Shown here one piece after another: positions 52,030 through 61,500 of a DNA stretch of 64,000 nucleotides (position 1 is the first letter of the stretch; the number at the start of each line of letters is the position of its first letter). The DNA is from UPXZ01 sp964568675 (GTDB lineage: Bacteria; Bacteroidota; Bacteroidia; Bacteroidales; Paludibacteraceae), in the NCBI GenBank assembly GCA_964568675.1, contig CAZMQV010000003.1:1-64000 (forward strand), written 5' to 3'. The translations under genes and the position numbers were made by a program. Under the pieces are notes generated by a model, which searched no databases, was not told the origin of the DNA, and saw only the letters and a list, made by a program, of their open reading frames with translations.

Positions 52030-52911
52030 TCAATCCTGTTGATAGCCGAAGTTTTTCAATTTCATGTCTTTGCTACGCCAATCTTTTTCCACTTTCACAT
52101 ATAGCTCTAAAAAAACTTTTTTATCAAAAAAAGCTTCAATATCTTTGCGTGCTTCCGAGCCTACTTTTTTCAGCGATTTCCCTCCTTTTCCTATTATAAT
52201 GCCTTTTTGAGAATCGCGCTCCACGTATATCACCGTGTTGATACGGATTAATTTTTCTTCTTCTTTGTATTGCTCCACCACCACTTCCACCGAGTAGGGT
52301 ATTTCCTTGTCATAATTCGTCAGTATTTTTTCGCGAATAATCTCCGTTACAAAGAAGCGCGCCGGCTTATCCGTGAGCTGATCTTTATCAAAAAATGGTG
52401 GCGACTCGGGTAGTAACTCCAAAATACGTTTCAGTAGTGGTTCGATATTGAATTTCTCGGCAGCCGAAATGGGAATAATCTCCGCCTGCGGCAATATCAA
52501 TTTCCATTTTTCCACCAGCGCTATCAGTTTCTCTTGGTCTATCAAATCTATTTTGTTGATAACCAAAATGATTGATGCCGGATTTTTACTTACTTTTTCG
52601 ACAAAATCGCTGTTTTTCTCATGATTATCCATCACATCAGTAACATAGAGCAAAACATCGGCATCGCTCAAAGCCGAATTAGAGAAATGCAACATCGACT
52701 CCTGCAAGCGATAGTTGGGTTTCAACACTCCCGGCGTGTCGGAGTAAACAATTTGGAAATCTTCACCGTTCACGATTCCAAGAATCCGGTGGCGCGTGGT
52801 TTGCGCTTTGGAGGTGATGATGGAGAGCCGCTCGCCCACCAACGCGTTCATTAATGTAGATTTACCCACATTGGGATTACCTACTATATTTACAAATCCT
52901 GATTTGTGCAT
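52030..52911 (-). CDS. era: GTPase Era
   Basis: A 293-residue ribosome-assembly GTPase that binds the 3' end of 16S rRNA. G1 is GNPNVGKSTLMN (residues about 11-22), G3 is DTPG (about 59-62), G4 is NKID (about 121-124). The C-terminal KH domain shows VIYVERDSQKGIIIGKGGKSLKKVGSEARKDIE. Normal in length. A -7 box TATCTTTG (52934-52941) lies just upstream. Confidence 0.96.
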   Translation of the reverse strand: MHKSGFVNIVGNPNVGKSTLMNALVGERLSIITSKAQTTRHRILGIVNGEDFQIVYSDTPGVLKPNYRLQESMLHFSNSALSDADVLLYVTDVMDNHEKNSDFVEKVSKNPASIILVINKIDLIDQEKLIALVEKWKLILPQAEIIPISAAEKFNIEPLLKRILELLPESPPFFDKDQLTDKPARFFVTEIIREKILTNYDKEIPYSVEVVVEQYKEEEKLIRINTVIYVERDSQKGIIIGKGGKSLKKVGSEARKDIEAFFDKKVFLELYVKVEKDWRSKDMKLKNFGYQQD

Positions 52912-52933
52912 ATTCGTTTTCTTTTATATCAAG

Positions 52934-52941
52934 CAAAGATA
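52934..52941 (-). promoter_or_regulatory. -7 element of the era promoter
   Basis: TATCTTTG on the minus strand, 23 bp before the era start codon; the -33 box is degenerate. Confidence 0.55.
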
Positions 52942-53186
52942 ATCATTTTTCGACGCACCTGACACTATGCTCCAAAAAAAAAGATGCGCAACGCCCTTTA
53001 CTTTCTTTGCCACAAATAGCATGGCATCTATCGCCACACGACGTTTACAATTCAATTTGACAAAAAATTGACGCAATAAAGGTATCGACATTTATTTATG
53101 AGCATAAAAAAAGAAAGACATACGAAAGGAAAGAGGTTCAGAATTGAAGTTTTGCAAGAGATATTCGATTCATGCAATTTTTTATT

Positions 53187-53194
53187 TAAATTTG
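53187..53194 (+). promoter_or_regulatory. -7 element for the histidine kinase gene
   Basis: TAAATTTG lies 50 bp before the ATG at 53244. No strong TTTG is found at the -33 position. The rest of 52942-53186 shows no gene. Confidence 0.5.
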
Positions 53195-53243
53195 CCGTTC
53201 TTTATACAATAGTTTTTATACAAAAAAATAACATCGGGAGCAA

Positions 53244-54410
53244 ATGAACAGAATATATCAGACAAATCAAATACTCAAACTTGTTTTTATTGCTGTGGCT
53301 GCGCTCATTGTTGTCGCTTCCGTATTTTTCACCAATAGTCTCTCGAGAAAATTAGCTACCGAAGAAAAAAAGAAAATTGAAATATGGGCTGATGCCACGC
53401 GGCAGCTGATACTTGCCGACGAGAACACCAATGTCGATTTCCTTCTCAATATCATTGAAGACAACACCACCATACCGGTGATAATGACCGACGATCACGA
53501 CCGAATGCTACAACACCGCAACATCAAGACACCTTCGAAGAACGAAGCGCAATTTTTCGCGCGTAAAATCGCGGATTTAAAAGAAAATCGCCCATCAATC
53601 GTCATTAAGCTCGACGAAAACAACAAGCAATACATCTATTATGATGAATCGTTGCTACTCAAGCAACTCCAAATTTTCCCCTTCGTTCAGTTCGGGCTTA
53701 CATTTGTCTTTTTCTTGATTGTGATTCTTGTATTCTCGAGCACCAAGCGAGCGGAGCAAAACCAAGTGTGGGTGGGGCTATCCAAAGAGACCGCACACCA
53801 ACTTGGCACCCCCATTTCATCCCTGTTGGCATGGATAGAACTGCTAAAGCTCAAACATGGCGACGACAAACTGATATTAAACATGGAAGGCGATGTAAAA
53901 AGATTAAGCATCATTTCCGAAAGATTTTCAAAAATCGGTTCCAAACCGGATTTAAAAACAACAAACCTCATTGACGCACTCAGCAATGCGGTGAACTACA
54001 TGCGAAACAGGAGTTCGAGTAAAGTAGAAATAAGCCTACAACTGCCGGCAAACAAAGATCTGCCTATCCGGCTCAATATTCCTCTTTTCGAATGGGTAAT
54101 AGAAAATATATGCAAAAACGCCATCGACGCCATGAATGGCAGTGGTAAACTAAACCTCACTGTCATCAACAATGAGCATGAAGTATATATCGATATTAAA
54201 GACACCGGCAAAGGCATGGAGCGCAAACTTCACAAAGCGATATTCACACCCGGCTTCACCACCAAAGCACGCGGCTGGGGTCTTGGGCTTTCGCTTGCCA
54301 AAAGAATTATTGAAGAATATCATCAAGGAAAAATATTCGTAAAAGAATCGACACCTAACGCCGGCACCACATTCCGCATTATCATCCCTACAAAAAATGA
54401 AGTAGAATAA
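53244..54410 (+). CDS. Orphan sensor histidine kinase
   Basis: A 388-residue membrane sensor. Two transmembrane helices (about residues 12-32 and 148-168) enclose a periplasmic domain of about 115 residues with no recognised ligand fold. The HisKA-like H-box is GLSKETAHQLGTPISSLLAW (His near 189). The ATPase has ENICKNAIDAMNG (N), DIKDTGKGM (G1) and ARGWGLGLSLAKRIIEEYHQG (G2). No response regulator gene is adjacent on either side, so the partner must be elsewhere. Confidence 0.92.
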   Translation: MNRIYQTNQILKLVFIAVAALIVVASVFFTNSLSRKLATEEKKKIEIWADATRQLILADENTNVDFLLNIIEDNTTIPVIMTDDHDRMLQHRNIKTPSKNEAQFFARKIADLKENRPSIVIKLDENNKQYIYYDESLLLKQLQIFPFVQFGLTFVFFLIVILVFSSTKRAEQNQVWVGLSKETAHQLGTPISSLLAWIELLKLKHGDDKLILNMEGDVKRLSIISERFSKIGSKPDLKTTNLIDALSNAVNYMRNRSSSKVEISLQLPANKDLPIRLNIPLFEWVIENICKNAIDAMNGSGKLNLTVINNEHEVYIDIKDTGKGMERKLHKAIFTPGFTTKARGWGLGLSLAKRIIEEYHQGKIFVKESTPNAGTTFRIIIPTKNEVE

Positions 54411-54560
54411 CCGGTGAGATTTTTCCCTATTACCCTTGGTGTGGGCAAAGGTGGAAGCTATTGACATGAATGCAAGTGAAGCAATTGATTTGCAAGCAGC
54501 ATAAAATTCAAAAAATAATAATATTATTCGATAATACTTTTATTTTAAGGCGAAAAATAG

Positions 54561-54568
54561 TATCTTTG
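54561..54568 (+). promoter_or_regulatory. -7 element of the yceD-rpmF-fabH operon promoter
   Basis: TATCTTTG followed by CAC, 27 bp upstream of the start codon. Confidence 0.65.
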
Positions 54569-54595
54569 CACGGTTTTTACAGATGAAAATAAGAA

Positions 54596-55171
54596 ATGGG
54601 GAAATTTGACCAATACAACATACCGTTAAAAGGGCTTAAATCGGACAGTGAAACGTATGAATTTACCTTGGGCGATGATTTTTTCAAAAAAATTGACAGC
54701 CCCGAAGTTCAACGTGGAAATGTCAACGCGACACTGACAGTCAAGAAGAAAAACTCATTGTTTGAACTTTCATTCGCGCTGAACGGTGTTATCCTTATTC
54801 CATGCAACAGATGCTTAGATGACATGGAGCAACGTGTGCAGTACAAAGAGAAAATTCAAGTTCAGCTGGGTAGCGACTACTCCGAAATGGACGACATTGT
54901 GATTATACCTGAATCGGAAGGTTCGATCAACATTGCCTGGTTTCTGTATGAATTTATCGTTGTAAGCATTCCGATCAAACATGCGCACGCGCCCGGCGAA
55001 TGCAACAAAACGATGATGACTAAACTGAAAAAACACATTATCCGCAAAAAAAGTGATGAAGACGACGAATCCGACAACATCAGCTTTGACGATGATGATG
55101 ACTTAAACGAAATAGAAACGTCAACTGACCCGCGATGGGACGGTTTGCAAAACATATTTGAAAACAATTAA
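54596..55171 (+). CDS. yceD: YceD/DUF177 family protein
   Basis: 191 residues beginning MGKFDQYNIPLKGLKSDSETYEFTLGDDFF. The conserved cysteine region PCNRCLDDMEQRVQYKEKIQVQLG (about 65-88) marks DUF177. This family is encoded beside rpmF across bacteria and has been linked to 23S rRNA accumulation. A second pair of Cys/His (HAHAPGECNKTMM) may complete a metal site. The C-terminal 40 residues are acidic. It is 12 bp upstream of rpmF. Confidence 0.88.
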   Translation: MGKFDQYNIPLKGLKSDSETYEFTLGDDFFKKIDSPEVQRGNVNATLTVKKKNSLFELSFALNGVILIPCNRCLDDMEQRVQYKEKIQVQLGSDYSEMDDIVIIPESEGSINIAWFLYEFIVVSIPIKHAHAPGECNKTMMTKLKKHIIRKKSDEDDESDNISFDDDDDLNEIETSTDPRWDGLQNIFENN

Positions 55172-55183
55172 AAGAGAATTAAA

Positions 55184-55369
55184 ATGGCACATCCGAAACG
55201 AAGACAGTCGAAACAAAGACAAGCAAAAAGACGCACACACGATAAAGCATCAATGCCTACATTAGCAGTTTGCTCAAACTGTGGCGCAAATCACATTTAC
55301 CACACCGTTTGTCCCGAATGTGGATATTACAGAGGTAAATTGGCTATCGAGAAAAGCGTAGCAAACTAA
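55184..55369 (+). CDS. rpmF: 50S ribosomal protein L32
   Basis: A 61-residue L32 starting MAHPKRRQSKQRQAKRRTHDK with a zinc ribbon CSNCGANHIYHTVCPECG. It lies 12 bp after yceD and 77 bp before fabH. Confidence 0.96.
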   Translation: MAHPKRRQSKQRQAKRRTHDKASMPTLAVCSNCGANHIYHTVCPECGYYRGKLAIEKSVAN

Positions 55370-55446
55370 GAAAACGATTTACGAATCAAGTAGATAAACA
55401 CAATTTATTTACTTGATTTTTTTATTTTAAACAATTCCCAATTATT

Positions 55447-56433
55447 ATGGCAATACAGGCAGTAATTACCGGAATTGGTGGTTATGTACCCGAATACATA
55501 CTCACCAACGATGAACTGAGTCGGATGGTTGACACCAACGACGAATGGATTACTACACGTGTAGGAATCAAAGAGCGCCACATCCTGAAAGCTGAAAATG
55601 CGGGTGCGTCCTATCTTGGCGTGCGCGCCGTACAAGACCTTTTTTCCAAGAGAGAGATCAAGCCCGAAGAGATCGAGTTGCTTATCTGCACTACCTCTAC
55701 GCCGGATCATCTTTTTCCCTCCACCGCTTCCATCATTGCCGGGCAAACAGGAATCACCAATGCGTTTTGCTATGACATTGAAGCAGCTTGCACCGGATTT
55801 TTAGTTGCTTTCGACGCTGCGGCTTGTTATATCCAGTCGGGGAGATACAAAAAGATATTGATTGTATCGGCCGAAAACATGTCGGCAATGGTAGATTACA
55901 CCGACCGCGCCACCTGCCCGCTTTTCGGTGATGGCGCCGGATGCGCGTTGATTGAAGCATCGACCGAAGATTTCGGCTTTATCGACTCCATCATTCGCAA
56001 TGATGCCACGGGCTACAAACACTTGCACATGAAAGCAGGCGGATCGGTGCGCCCGGCAAGCCTTGCCACGGTAGAGAATCGGGAACACTACGTTTATCAG
56101 GAGGGTACGCATGTTTATAAAAATGCGGTTTGGAACATGGCGGAAGTGTCGGCCGAATTGATGAAGAGGAATGGACTCACTGCCACTAATATCAATTGGC
56201 TTATTCCACATCAAGCAAATCTGCGCATCATTGACGCGGTAGTAAGTCGCACGCAAGTGCCTTACGAGAAAGTATGCATCAACATTCAGCGTTATGGCAA
56301 CACTTCGTCAGCCAGCATTCCGCTCTGTCTTTGGGAGTGGGAAAAGCACTTCAGAAAAGGCGACACGCTGATACTTACTGCCTTTGGTAGTGGCTATATC
56401 TGGGGCGCTGTGTATCTGCGATGGGGATATTGA
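55447..56433 (+). CDS. fabH: Beta-ketoacyl-ACP synthase III
   Basis: Starts fatty-acid synthesis by condensing acetyl-CoA (or a branched acyl-CoA) with malonyl-ACP. The 328-residue protein has the catalytic Cys in DIEAACTGFLVAFD (about 115), His in LIPHQANLRI (about 254) and Asn in RYGNTSSASIP (about 284). GDGAGCALIEA and FGSGYIWGAVYLRWGY are typical. It follows yceD and rpmF, but plsX, which usually lies between rpmF and fabH, is missing. Its last 81 codons and the terminator are duplicated 1.3 kb downstream. Confidence 0.95.
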   Translation: MAIQAVITGIGGYVPEYILTNDELSRMVDTNDEWITTRVGIKERHILKAENAGASYLGVRAVQDLFSKREIKPEEIELLICTTSTPDHLFPSTASIIAGQTGITNAFCYDIEAACTGFLVAFDAAACYIQSGRYKKILIVSAENMSAMVDYTDRATCPLFGDGAGCALIEASTEDFGFIDSIIRNDATGYKHLHMKAGGSVRPASLATVENREHYVYQEGTHVYKNAVWNMAEVSAELMKRNGLTATNINWLIPHQANLRIIDAVVSRTQVPYEKVCINIQRYGNTSSASIPLCLWEWEKHFRKGDTLILTAFGSGYIWGAVYLRWGY

Positions 56434-56553
56434 GTTATTTTATCTGTATAAAATATAAAGAAGAAAGCTGACTGGAAGGACATTCCAATCAGCTTTTTTT
56501 AGCAATTTCCACATCTGTCATTCCATTCGCGTATGAAAAGCAGCTTGAGATTT
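56191..56553 (+). repeat. Direct repeat, original copy (fabH 3' end plus terminator)
   Basis: These 363 bp cover the end of fabH, its terminator and about 50 bp beyond. They recur at 57480-57842 with scattered substitutions and small compensating indels. Confidence 0.85.
56464..56500 (+). terminator. Terminator of the yceD-rpmF-fabH operon
   Basis: AAAGCTGACTGGAA pairs with TTCCAATCAGCTTT around GGACA, followed by seven Ts. Confidence 0.9.
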
Positions 56554-56589
56554 GTAAACATCCCAAATATGCCGTTACAAATATTTAAA

Positions 56590-56634
56590 CCAACAAACGA
56601 GCTACAGAATCACGTTCTGCGGTTCGTTTGTTGG
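56590..56634. repeat. Long imperfect hairpin upstream of the repeat array
   Basis: CCAACAAACGA (56590-56600) and TCGTTTGTTGG (56624-56634) are perfectly complementary. The inner part ACAGAA / TTCTG also pairs. No T-tract follows directly, so it may be an RNA structure or a relic. Confidence 0.6.
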
Positions 56635-56712
56635 CATTGTTTTATTATTTTGGGGAAGCAGGCTGTTCCAGCCGTTTAGTGATTCGAACGTTGGAATCTT
56701 ATCGAGTGTTGA

Positions 56713-57373
56713 TTTGTCAAGTAACAACTGTACCAGTAACTCATTTACTACTCGTTTTGTCAATCAACAATTTAGGTGGTAACTCATTTACTACATATTT
56801 TGTCGTGTAACAATCCTGTTTGTAAGTCATTTTCACCCACTTTGTCAATTGACAATCTCATTTGTAAATCATTTTCACTCACTTTGTTAATTGACAATCT
56901 TACTTGTAAATCATTTTCACCCGTTTTGTCNNNNNNNNNNNNNNNNNNNNNNNNNNNNNNNNNNNNNNNNNNNNNNNNNNNNNNNNNNNNNNNNNNNNNN
57001 NNNNNNNNNNNNNNNNNNNNNNNNNNNNNNCACTCACTTTGTTAATTGACAATCTTACTTGTAAATCATTTTCACCCGTTTTGTCGATTGACAATCTCAT
57101 TTGTAAATCATTTTCACTCACTTTGTTAATTGACAATCTTACTTGTAAATCATTTTCACCCGTTTTGTCGATTGACAATCTTATTTGTAAATCATTTTCA
57201 CCCACTTTGTCGATTGACAATCTCATTTGTAAATCATTTTCACCCACTTTGTCAATTGACAATCTCATTTGTAAATCATTTTCACTCACTTTGTCGTGTA
57301 ACAATTTTAGTGGTAAATCATTTTCACCCGTTTTGTCGTGCAACAATCTTACTACTTTATCCAATACAATGAT
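56713..57373. repeat. 42-bp tandem repeat array with TTGT-N6-ACAA in every unit
   Basis: Fourteen units are visible: six before the assembly gap (starting 56713, 56756, 56799, 56841, 56883, 56925; the first two spaced 43 bp) and eight after it (57038 and then every 42 bp to 57332). A central unit runs TTTGTCAATTGACAATC, then TCATTTGTAAATCATTTTCAC, then CCAC. Each unit contains an inverted repeat TTGT-N6-ACAA, kept even in the degenerate end units. Inner units alternate in an 84-bp higher-order pattern (TTGTTAATTG then TTGTCGATTG). Because 42 is divisible by three, frames are open on both strands (14-residue peptide repeats), but no credible start or domain is seen. Confidence 0.9.
56931..57030. 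other. Assembly gap of exactly 100 N inside the array
   Basis: The gap is a placeholder, so the real number of repeat units is unknown. The distance between flanking unit starts (113 bp) is not a multiple of 42. Confidence 0.95.
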
Positions 57374-57479
57374 ACTTGACGCGAAACATAAATCAATTGC
57401 TATGCTTTTAGATGATAAATTTCGGAAATCAATTTAGCGGGGGGCGCATTGTCGAGGTCAGTAGCTTACGGCCGAGAGC

Positions 57480-57722
57480 ATCAACTGACTGATTCCACAT
57501 CAAGCAAATCTGCGCATCGTTGGCTCGGTGGTAAGTCGCAAGCAAGTGCCTTACGAGAAAGTAGGCATCAACATTCAGCGATGTGACAACACCACGTCAT
57601 CCAACGTTCCACTCTGTCTTTGGGAATGGGAAAAGCACTTCAGAAAAGGCGACACGCTGATACTTACCGCCTTTGGTAGTGGCTATATCCGGGGCGCTGT
57701 ATATCCGCGATGGGGATATTGA
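57480..57722 (+). pseudogene. Duplicated C-terminal fragment of fabH
   Basis: The copy reads LIPHQANLRIVGSVVSRKQ, PYEKVGINIQRCDNTTSSNVPLCLW and EKHFRKGDTLILTAFGSGYIRGAVYPRWGY in frame to a stop at 57720-57722. It keeps the His and Asn active-site positions but lacks the catalytic Cys and the N-terminal three-quarters. Differences from fabH include IDAVV to VGSVV and GYIWGA to GYIRGA. No start signal is seen. It is a relic of a partial duplication. Confidence 0.88.
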
Positions 57723-57753
57723 GTTATTTTTCTCTGCATAAAAGAAGAAGAAA

Positions 57754-57789
57754 AAAGCTGACTGGAGGACATTCCAATCAGCTTTTTTT
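57754..57789 (+). terminator. Duplicated terminator
   Basis: Same hairpin as at 56464-56500 (AAAGCTGACTGGA / TTCCAATCAGCTTT) with seven Ts. Confidence 0.85.
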
Positions 57790-57889
57790 AGTAATTACCG
57801 CATTCGCTATTCCATTTACGGATGAAAAGCAACTTGAGATTTAATTATATTAGACAAATTTCAACTCCCATTCTGTACAAAAAAAATTA

Positions 57890-58540
57890 TTAGCGCTTAT
57901 GGCGACGCCTCAAGCCAACAGCATATAGCAATGCAAAAACGAGAAGCGGGACAACCGCACTCCCCACCGGAATAAACTGGGTAGGGTCGGTATTACCCGG
58001 ATCAATAAGCACCTCGTTGGTCTTGCCATTATTAGGTGGTGGAGCGAAAGCGGGAGTAATGGAAGTGCCTCCGTGCAAGGTGCCATTGCTGAACGACGTA
58101 CGCTCGGAGACATTTCTTGCGCCTCGCCCACCGGAAAGCAGAATCGAAGTAGATGACGTGCCACCTCCTGAAAGCGCTGTCTCACCACGTTTTTTATTAA
58201 AATTCATTCCATCGCGACGGCGGTTGAAACCGGAGAACCTGATTTGAGCCGACCCCAAGCCACTCATGGGCTGTGTGGTTTCGAGCACGGAATCTTTTTC
58301 GGGGTTAAACTCTTTCTTTCTATCGAAATTTGACACGCCGCGCCGAGGTGTTTCGATTTTCACATCGCCCGGCACAAAAGGAGTAACGTAGTCATTGCCA
58401 TAACGCGTGGAGAACATTCGGTCCATCTCTTGGGCAAAATTGATTTGCGCGAGAATATAGACTCCGATGCCCGCAATGAGCATGACAAGTAAGAGTATGG
58501 TGTACATATTGCCTCGCGGCGCGAATTTTCCTATCAGCAT
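57890..58540 (-). CDS. Membrane protein paired with the type IX secreted protein
   Basis: 216 residues. One hydrophobic helix lies near the N-terminus (about 12-32, YTILLLVMLIAGIGVYILAQ). A long polar, low-complexity middle follows (FSGFNRRRDGMNFNKKRG, LSGGGTSSTSILLSGGRGARN). A C-terminal motif P-V-G-S-A-V-V-P then a hydrophobic stretch and RRRHKR ends the protein. This end resembles the small anchors (Pro-hydrophobic-Arg) in proteins encoded next to large exported Bacteroidota proteins. It starts 15 bp after the T9SS gene, so it is co-transcribed. Function is unknown. Confidence 0.6.
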   Translation of the reverse strand: MLIGKFAPRGNMYTILLLVMLIAGIGVYILAQINFAQEMDRMFSTRYGNDYVTPFVPGDVKIETPRRGVSNFDRKKEFNPEKDSVLETTQPMSGLGSAQIRFSGFNRRRDGMNFNKKRGETALSGGGTSSTSILLSGGRGARNVSERTSFSNGTLHGGTSITPAFAPPPNNGKTNEVLIDPGNTDPTQFIPVGSAVVPLLVFALLYAVGLRRRHKR

Positions 58541-58555
58541 ATCATCCTCCTCCCA

Positions 58556-61500
58556 TTATTTTGAATTAAATGAAGTAATATCACTGTTTCGCGATAGCAG
58601 CTTCACGGTGAGCTGTTCGCTTCCGGCGCGCAAGCGAAGCAAGTACACTCCGGGTAAAAGCTGCACTTCGCGCGCGCTCATCGAAATGGGCAACTCGCCG
58701 CGCAACAGCTCGCGCCCGGTAGTGTCATAGAGCGCCATTTCGCCCTTTTTGCCGGTGTAATTAGTAAGCAACAGTTTGCCATCGTTTGTCAATTGTGCTG
58801 CCAGTTGTTTCACATCATTGTTTCCCTGTTCAAAGTTCGACGAATTGACTAATAGAAAGCGGCTTGTACTTTGTTCGGCAATATTGGCTGTGAAATGATA
58901 CAAGGTGGTATCACTGGCAAGTGGCACCGCCACTCGGCTTTGCAAATCAATCAGATGGAGCTGTTCATATTGTTGCAGCTTGTGTTTCACCAATCTTAGT
59001 TGGTAATCCTTATCCTGATTGGCGTAGAAGTTTATCACCGTGCCATCAAGGCTTTCGTTGGCTAACACCTGCATGGGACCCGCCGCGGTTTCGGCATAAA
59101 GAAATGCCGTAGGAGTACCAAAGAATTTGCGCCCATCCCAACCATTGTCGTAGCCGGGAGTAGTACCTTGCTGATTGATGAGCCAGAGATTATCCCAGGT
59201 AGATTGGCTAAGCAACTCGATTCGCATGTATGAAAGCGACGCCTGAGGCGCGGTTTGCGGCTTGGTGTTGGACAACACGCTGTTGGCGTATTTCACCGTC
59301 AATGTTTTATTTACTGTGCTCGGCACAGTATTGGTAGCGTCGAATTTCACTAAAAAACCGTTCATGCTCGGTATGCGCCCATCAAACACTGCAGGGCTCG
59401 CATTCTTGGGGATGGCTGTATATTGCCCGGCTGTAAGCCCCGAGCCGTTGTTAGTAGAGTTGGCATCTCCCCAGTCGGTAAAGCGTCCGGTATTGTAGAG
59501 ATAAACTACCGCTTCGGCTTCGGTAGGGAAAACGATGTCGTCCACTTTTATCGCCGCTGTAAACGAATTGCCAAAGAGATTTTGTCCTAAACCATAATAG
59601 TCATTCCCGGCGCCCGGAGTACCCACTTGTGGTGCTTGGCGTGTCATAATCAGATTTTTATCGCAATAAACCAATTTCCCGGCAATGGCATAGTAAGTGG
59701 GGTTGTTTTGCGTAATTTCATAACCTTTGAAGGCGGTGAGCACACTTTCGTTGGTCAAATCTTTCCATTTCTTATAATAAGTGGTGTTGTCGCCATTGTA
59801 ATTTTCGAAATACTCGCGGAGCGCGGCGCCATTGAAAGTTGGTTCAGCCTTCACCGACGCTACCGGTACGCCAAAATACTGCCAATGATAGCTTGTTGAG
59901 AAAGTTTGCCCATTGGTAGGACTGCCCACGATGTTGTCTTGCCAATTCTGAAAAGCTCCTTTATATCCTCTGGCATAAAGGTCGATGGTAGCATAAATAT
60001 CGGGCTGCATGGATACGGACTGTGCCGCGCAGTTCAGAATAAAAGTACCGTTTGGCGCGGTAACTCCTGTTTTAATCTGAATTTTCGCGGGGTCGGTAGA
60101 GTTGGAGCCACTGCTCGGGTCTTTGATACTCACTACCCCATTCACGGTGAGCGAAGCGTCGGCAGGCACAATCAGGTTTCGAGCCGAGGCGTTGGTCAGG
60201 TTGTTTATCATTTTGGCATTGGCGATGCCGGTAGGAACGTGTAAATCATTGAGTGCGGGAGAGCCGTTGTTGTTAGCAGCTGTTGCGAATACTACATCTT
60301 CCGTAGGCGTAGGCACCACACCGGCAGTCCAGTTGGATACGATATTCCAATCCGTACTTGTAGCTGCACCCATCCAGAAATTGGGCACCGCGGCGATGGT
60401 GAAATAATTGGAACCGGCAGGAAAACTAAGTTGTGTAGTATAGAGCGTACCGGAACTGTTTTGCAAAAGCGAATAACTCTGACCAGCCGTAAAGCTGGCA
60501 TCAGAAGCTGTGAGCACCGCGTAGCGATAAGCGGAAGGAAGCGCGGGGTAGCCGCTAAGGTCTATCTGAAAATAGACCGCGCCCACATTGCCGGTATTGT
60601 GGCTGCGCCAAACGCGCGTTATTTTTTTATACGTTGTGCCTGATATATCCGACCAGGAAGATGTAGCGCCGTTGTTGTGTCCCCATACAAGATACTGCTC
60701 ATCAGTAAGCACGGTTCGGGATGCATCCTGATTGGGAAGCATAAAATTATTGGAGGTAGCCATCACGATGCGCGATGAACCCGATGCCACATTTACGCTC
60801 GACGACACCTTTTGATGCAGCGAAAAGGTATTCATTCGTCCCAATCCCGCCACGTCATAGCCATATCCACTTATGGCATAAATCACCGAGTCGGTAGCAT
60901 GAGCTCTTTTATAATCGTGCGCCAATGTTACGCCATATTTCACCGCCAGGTAAGTCTCGGTAATATCTCGCTCGGTGGTTGAGCTTAAATAATCTTTTCC
61001 GATAGCTTCACTGATGTATCCTACGAATTGAGAAGTCGTTTCCGTTGGGTTTCGTCCAATACCAAGATAGATGGGATCAGTCAATGAGTTGTCATCTGAG
61101 GTATTGGTACCCGCTTGAGTTCCGTTTACAAAAATGTAATTATTAGCAGTCGCGCCCTTTGTTCGGGTAGCGGTAACTATCTTGGGTGCACCATCATTCT
61201 GAGTTGAAGTAGTAGTAACATGAGCGCTTTGCGTATCAACATTGATTCCTTTGAAATAGAGTTTCCCTGCGTTGAGCCCCAATGCAAAGTCATTATTAGT
61301 TCCATTTGCCTCACCACCGATAATTGCCGGTAATAGCCACCAACTGCCATTTGAGGTGTTTTGCGTAGAGCTATAAATGGTGTAGAGGGTAATATCACCT
61401 TGAATATTACTCCGGTTAATACGGAAATAACCGTTCGAAAAGCTTACGCCCGGATTAAAATTCCACAGCGCGGTGTTGTAGGTAGGATGCGCAGTCGAAG

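Larger units (their letters stand above)
57480..57842 (+). repeat. Direct repeat, second copy (fabH fragment plus terminator)
   Basis: Equal in length to the copy at 56191-56553. The 42-bp array lies between the two copies. Confidence 0.85.

Noticed and set aside
56713..57373. CRISPR array
   Set aside because: Units are contiguous 42-bp tandem copies without unique spacers, and no cas gene is present in the window.
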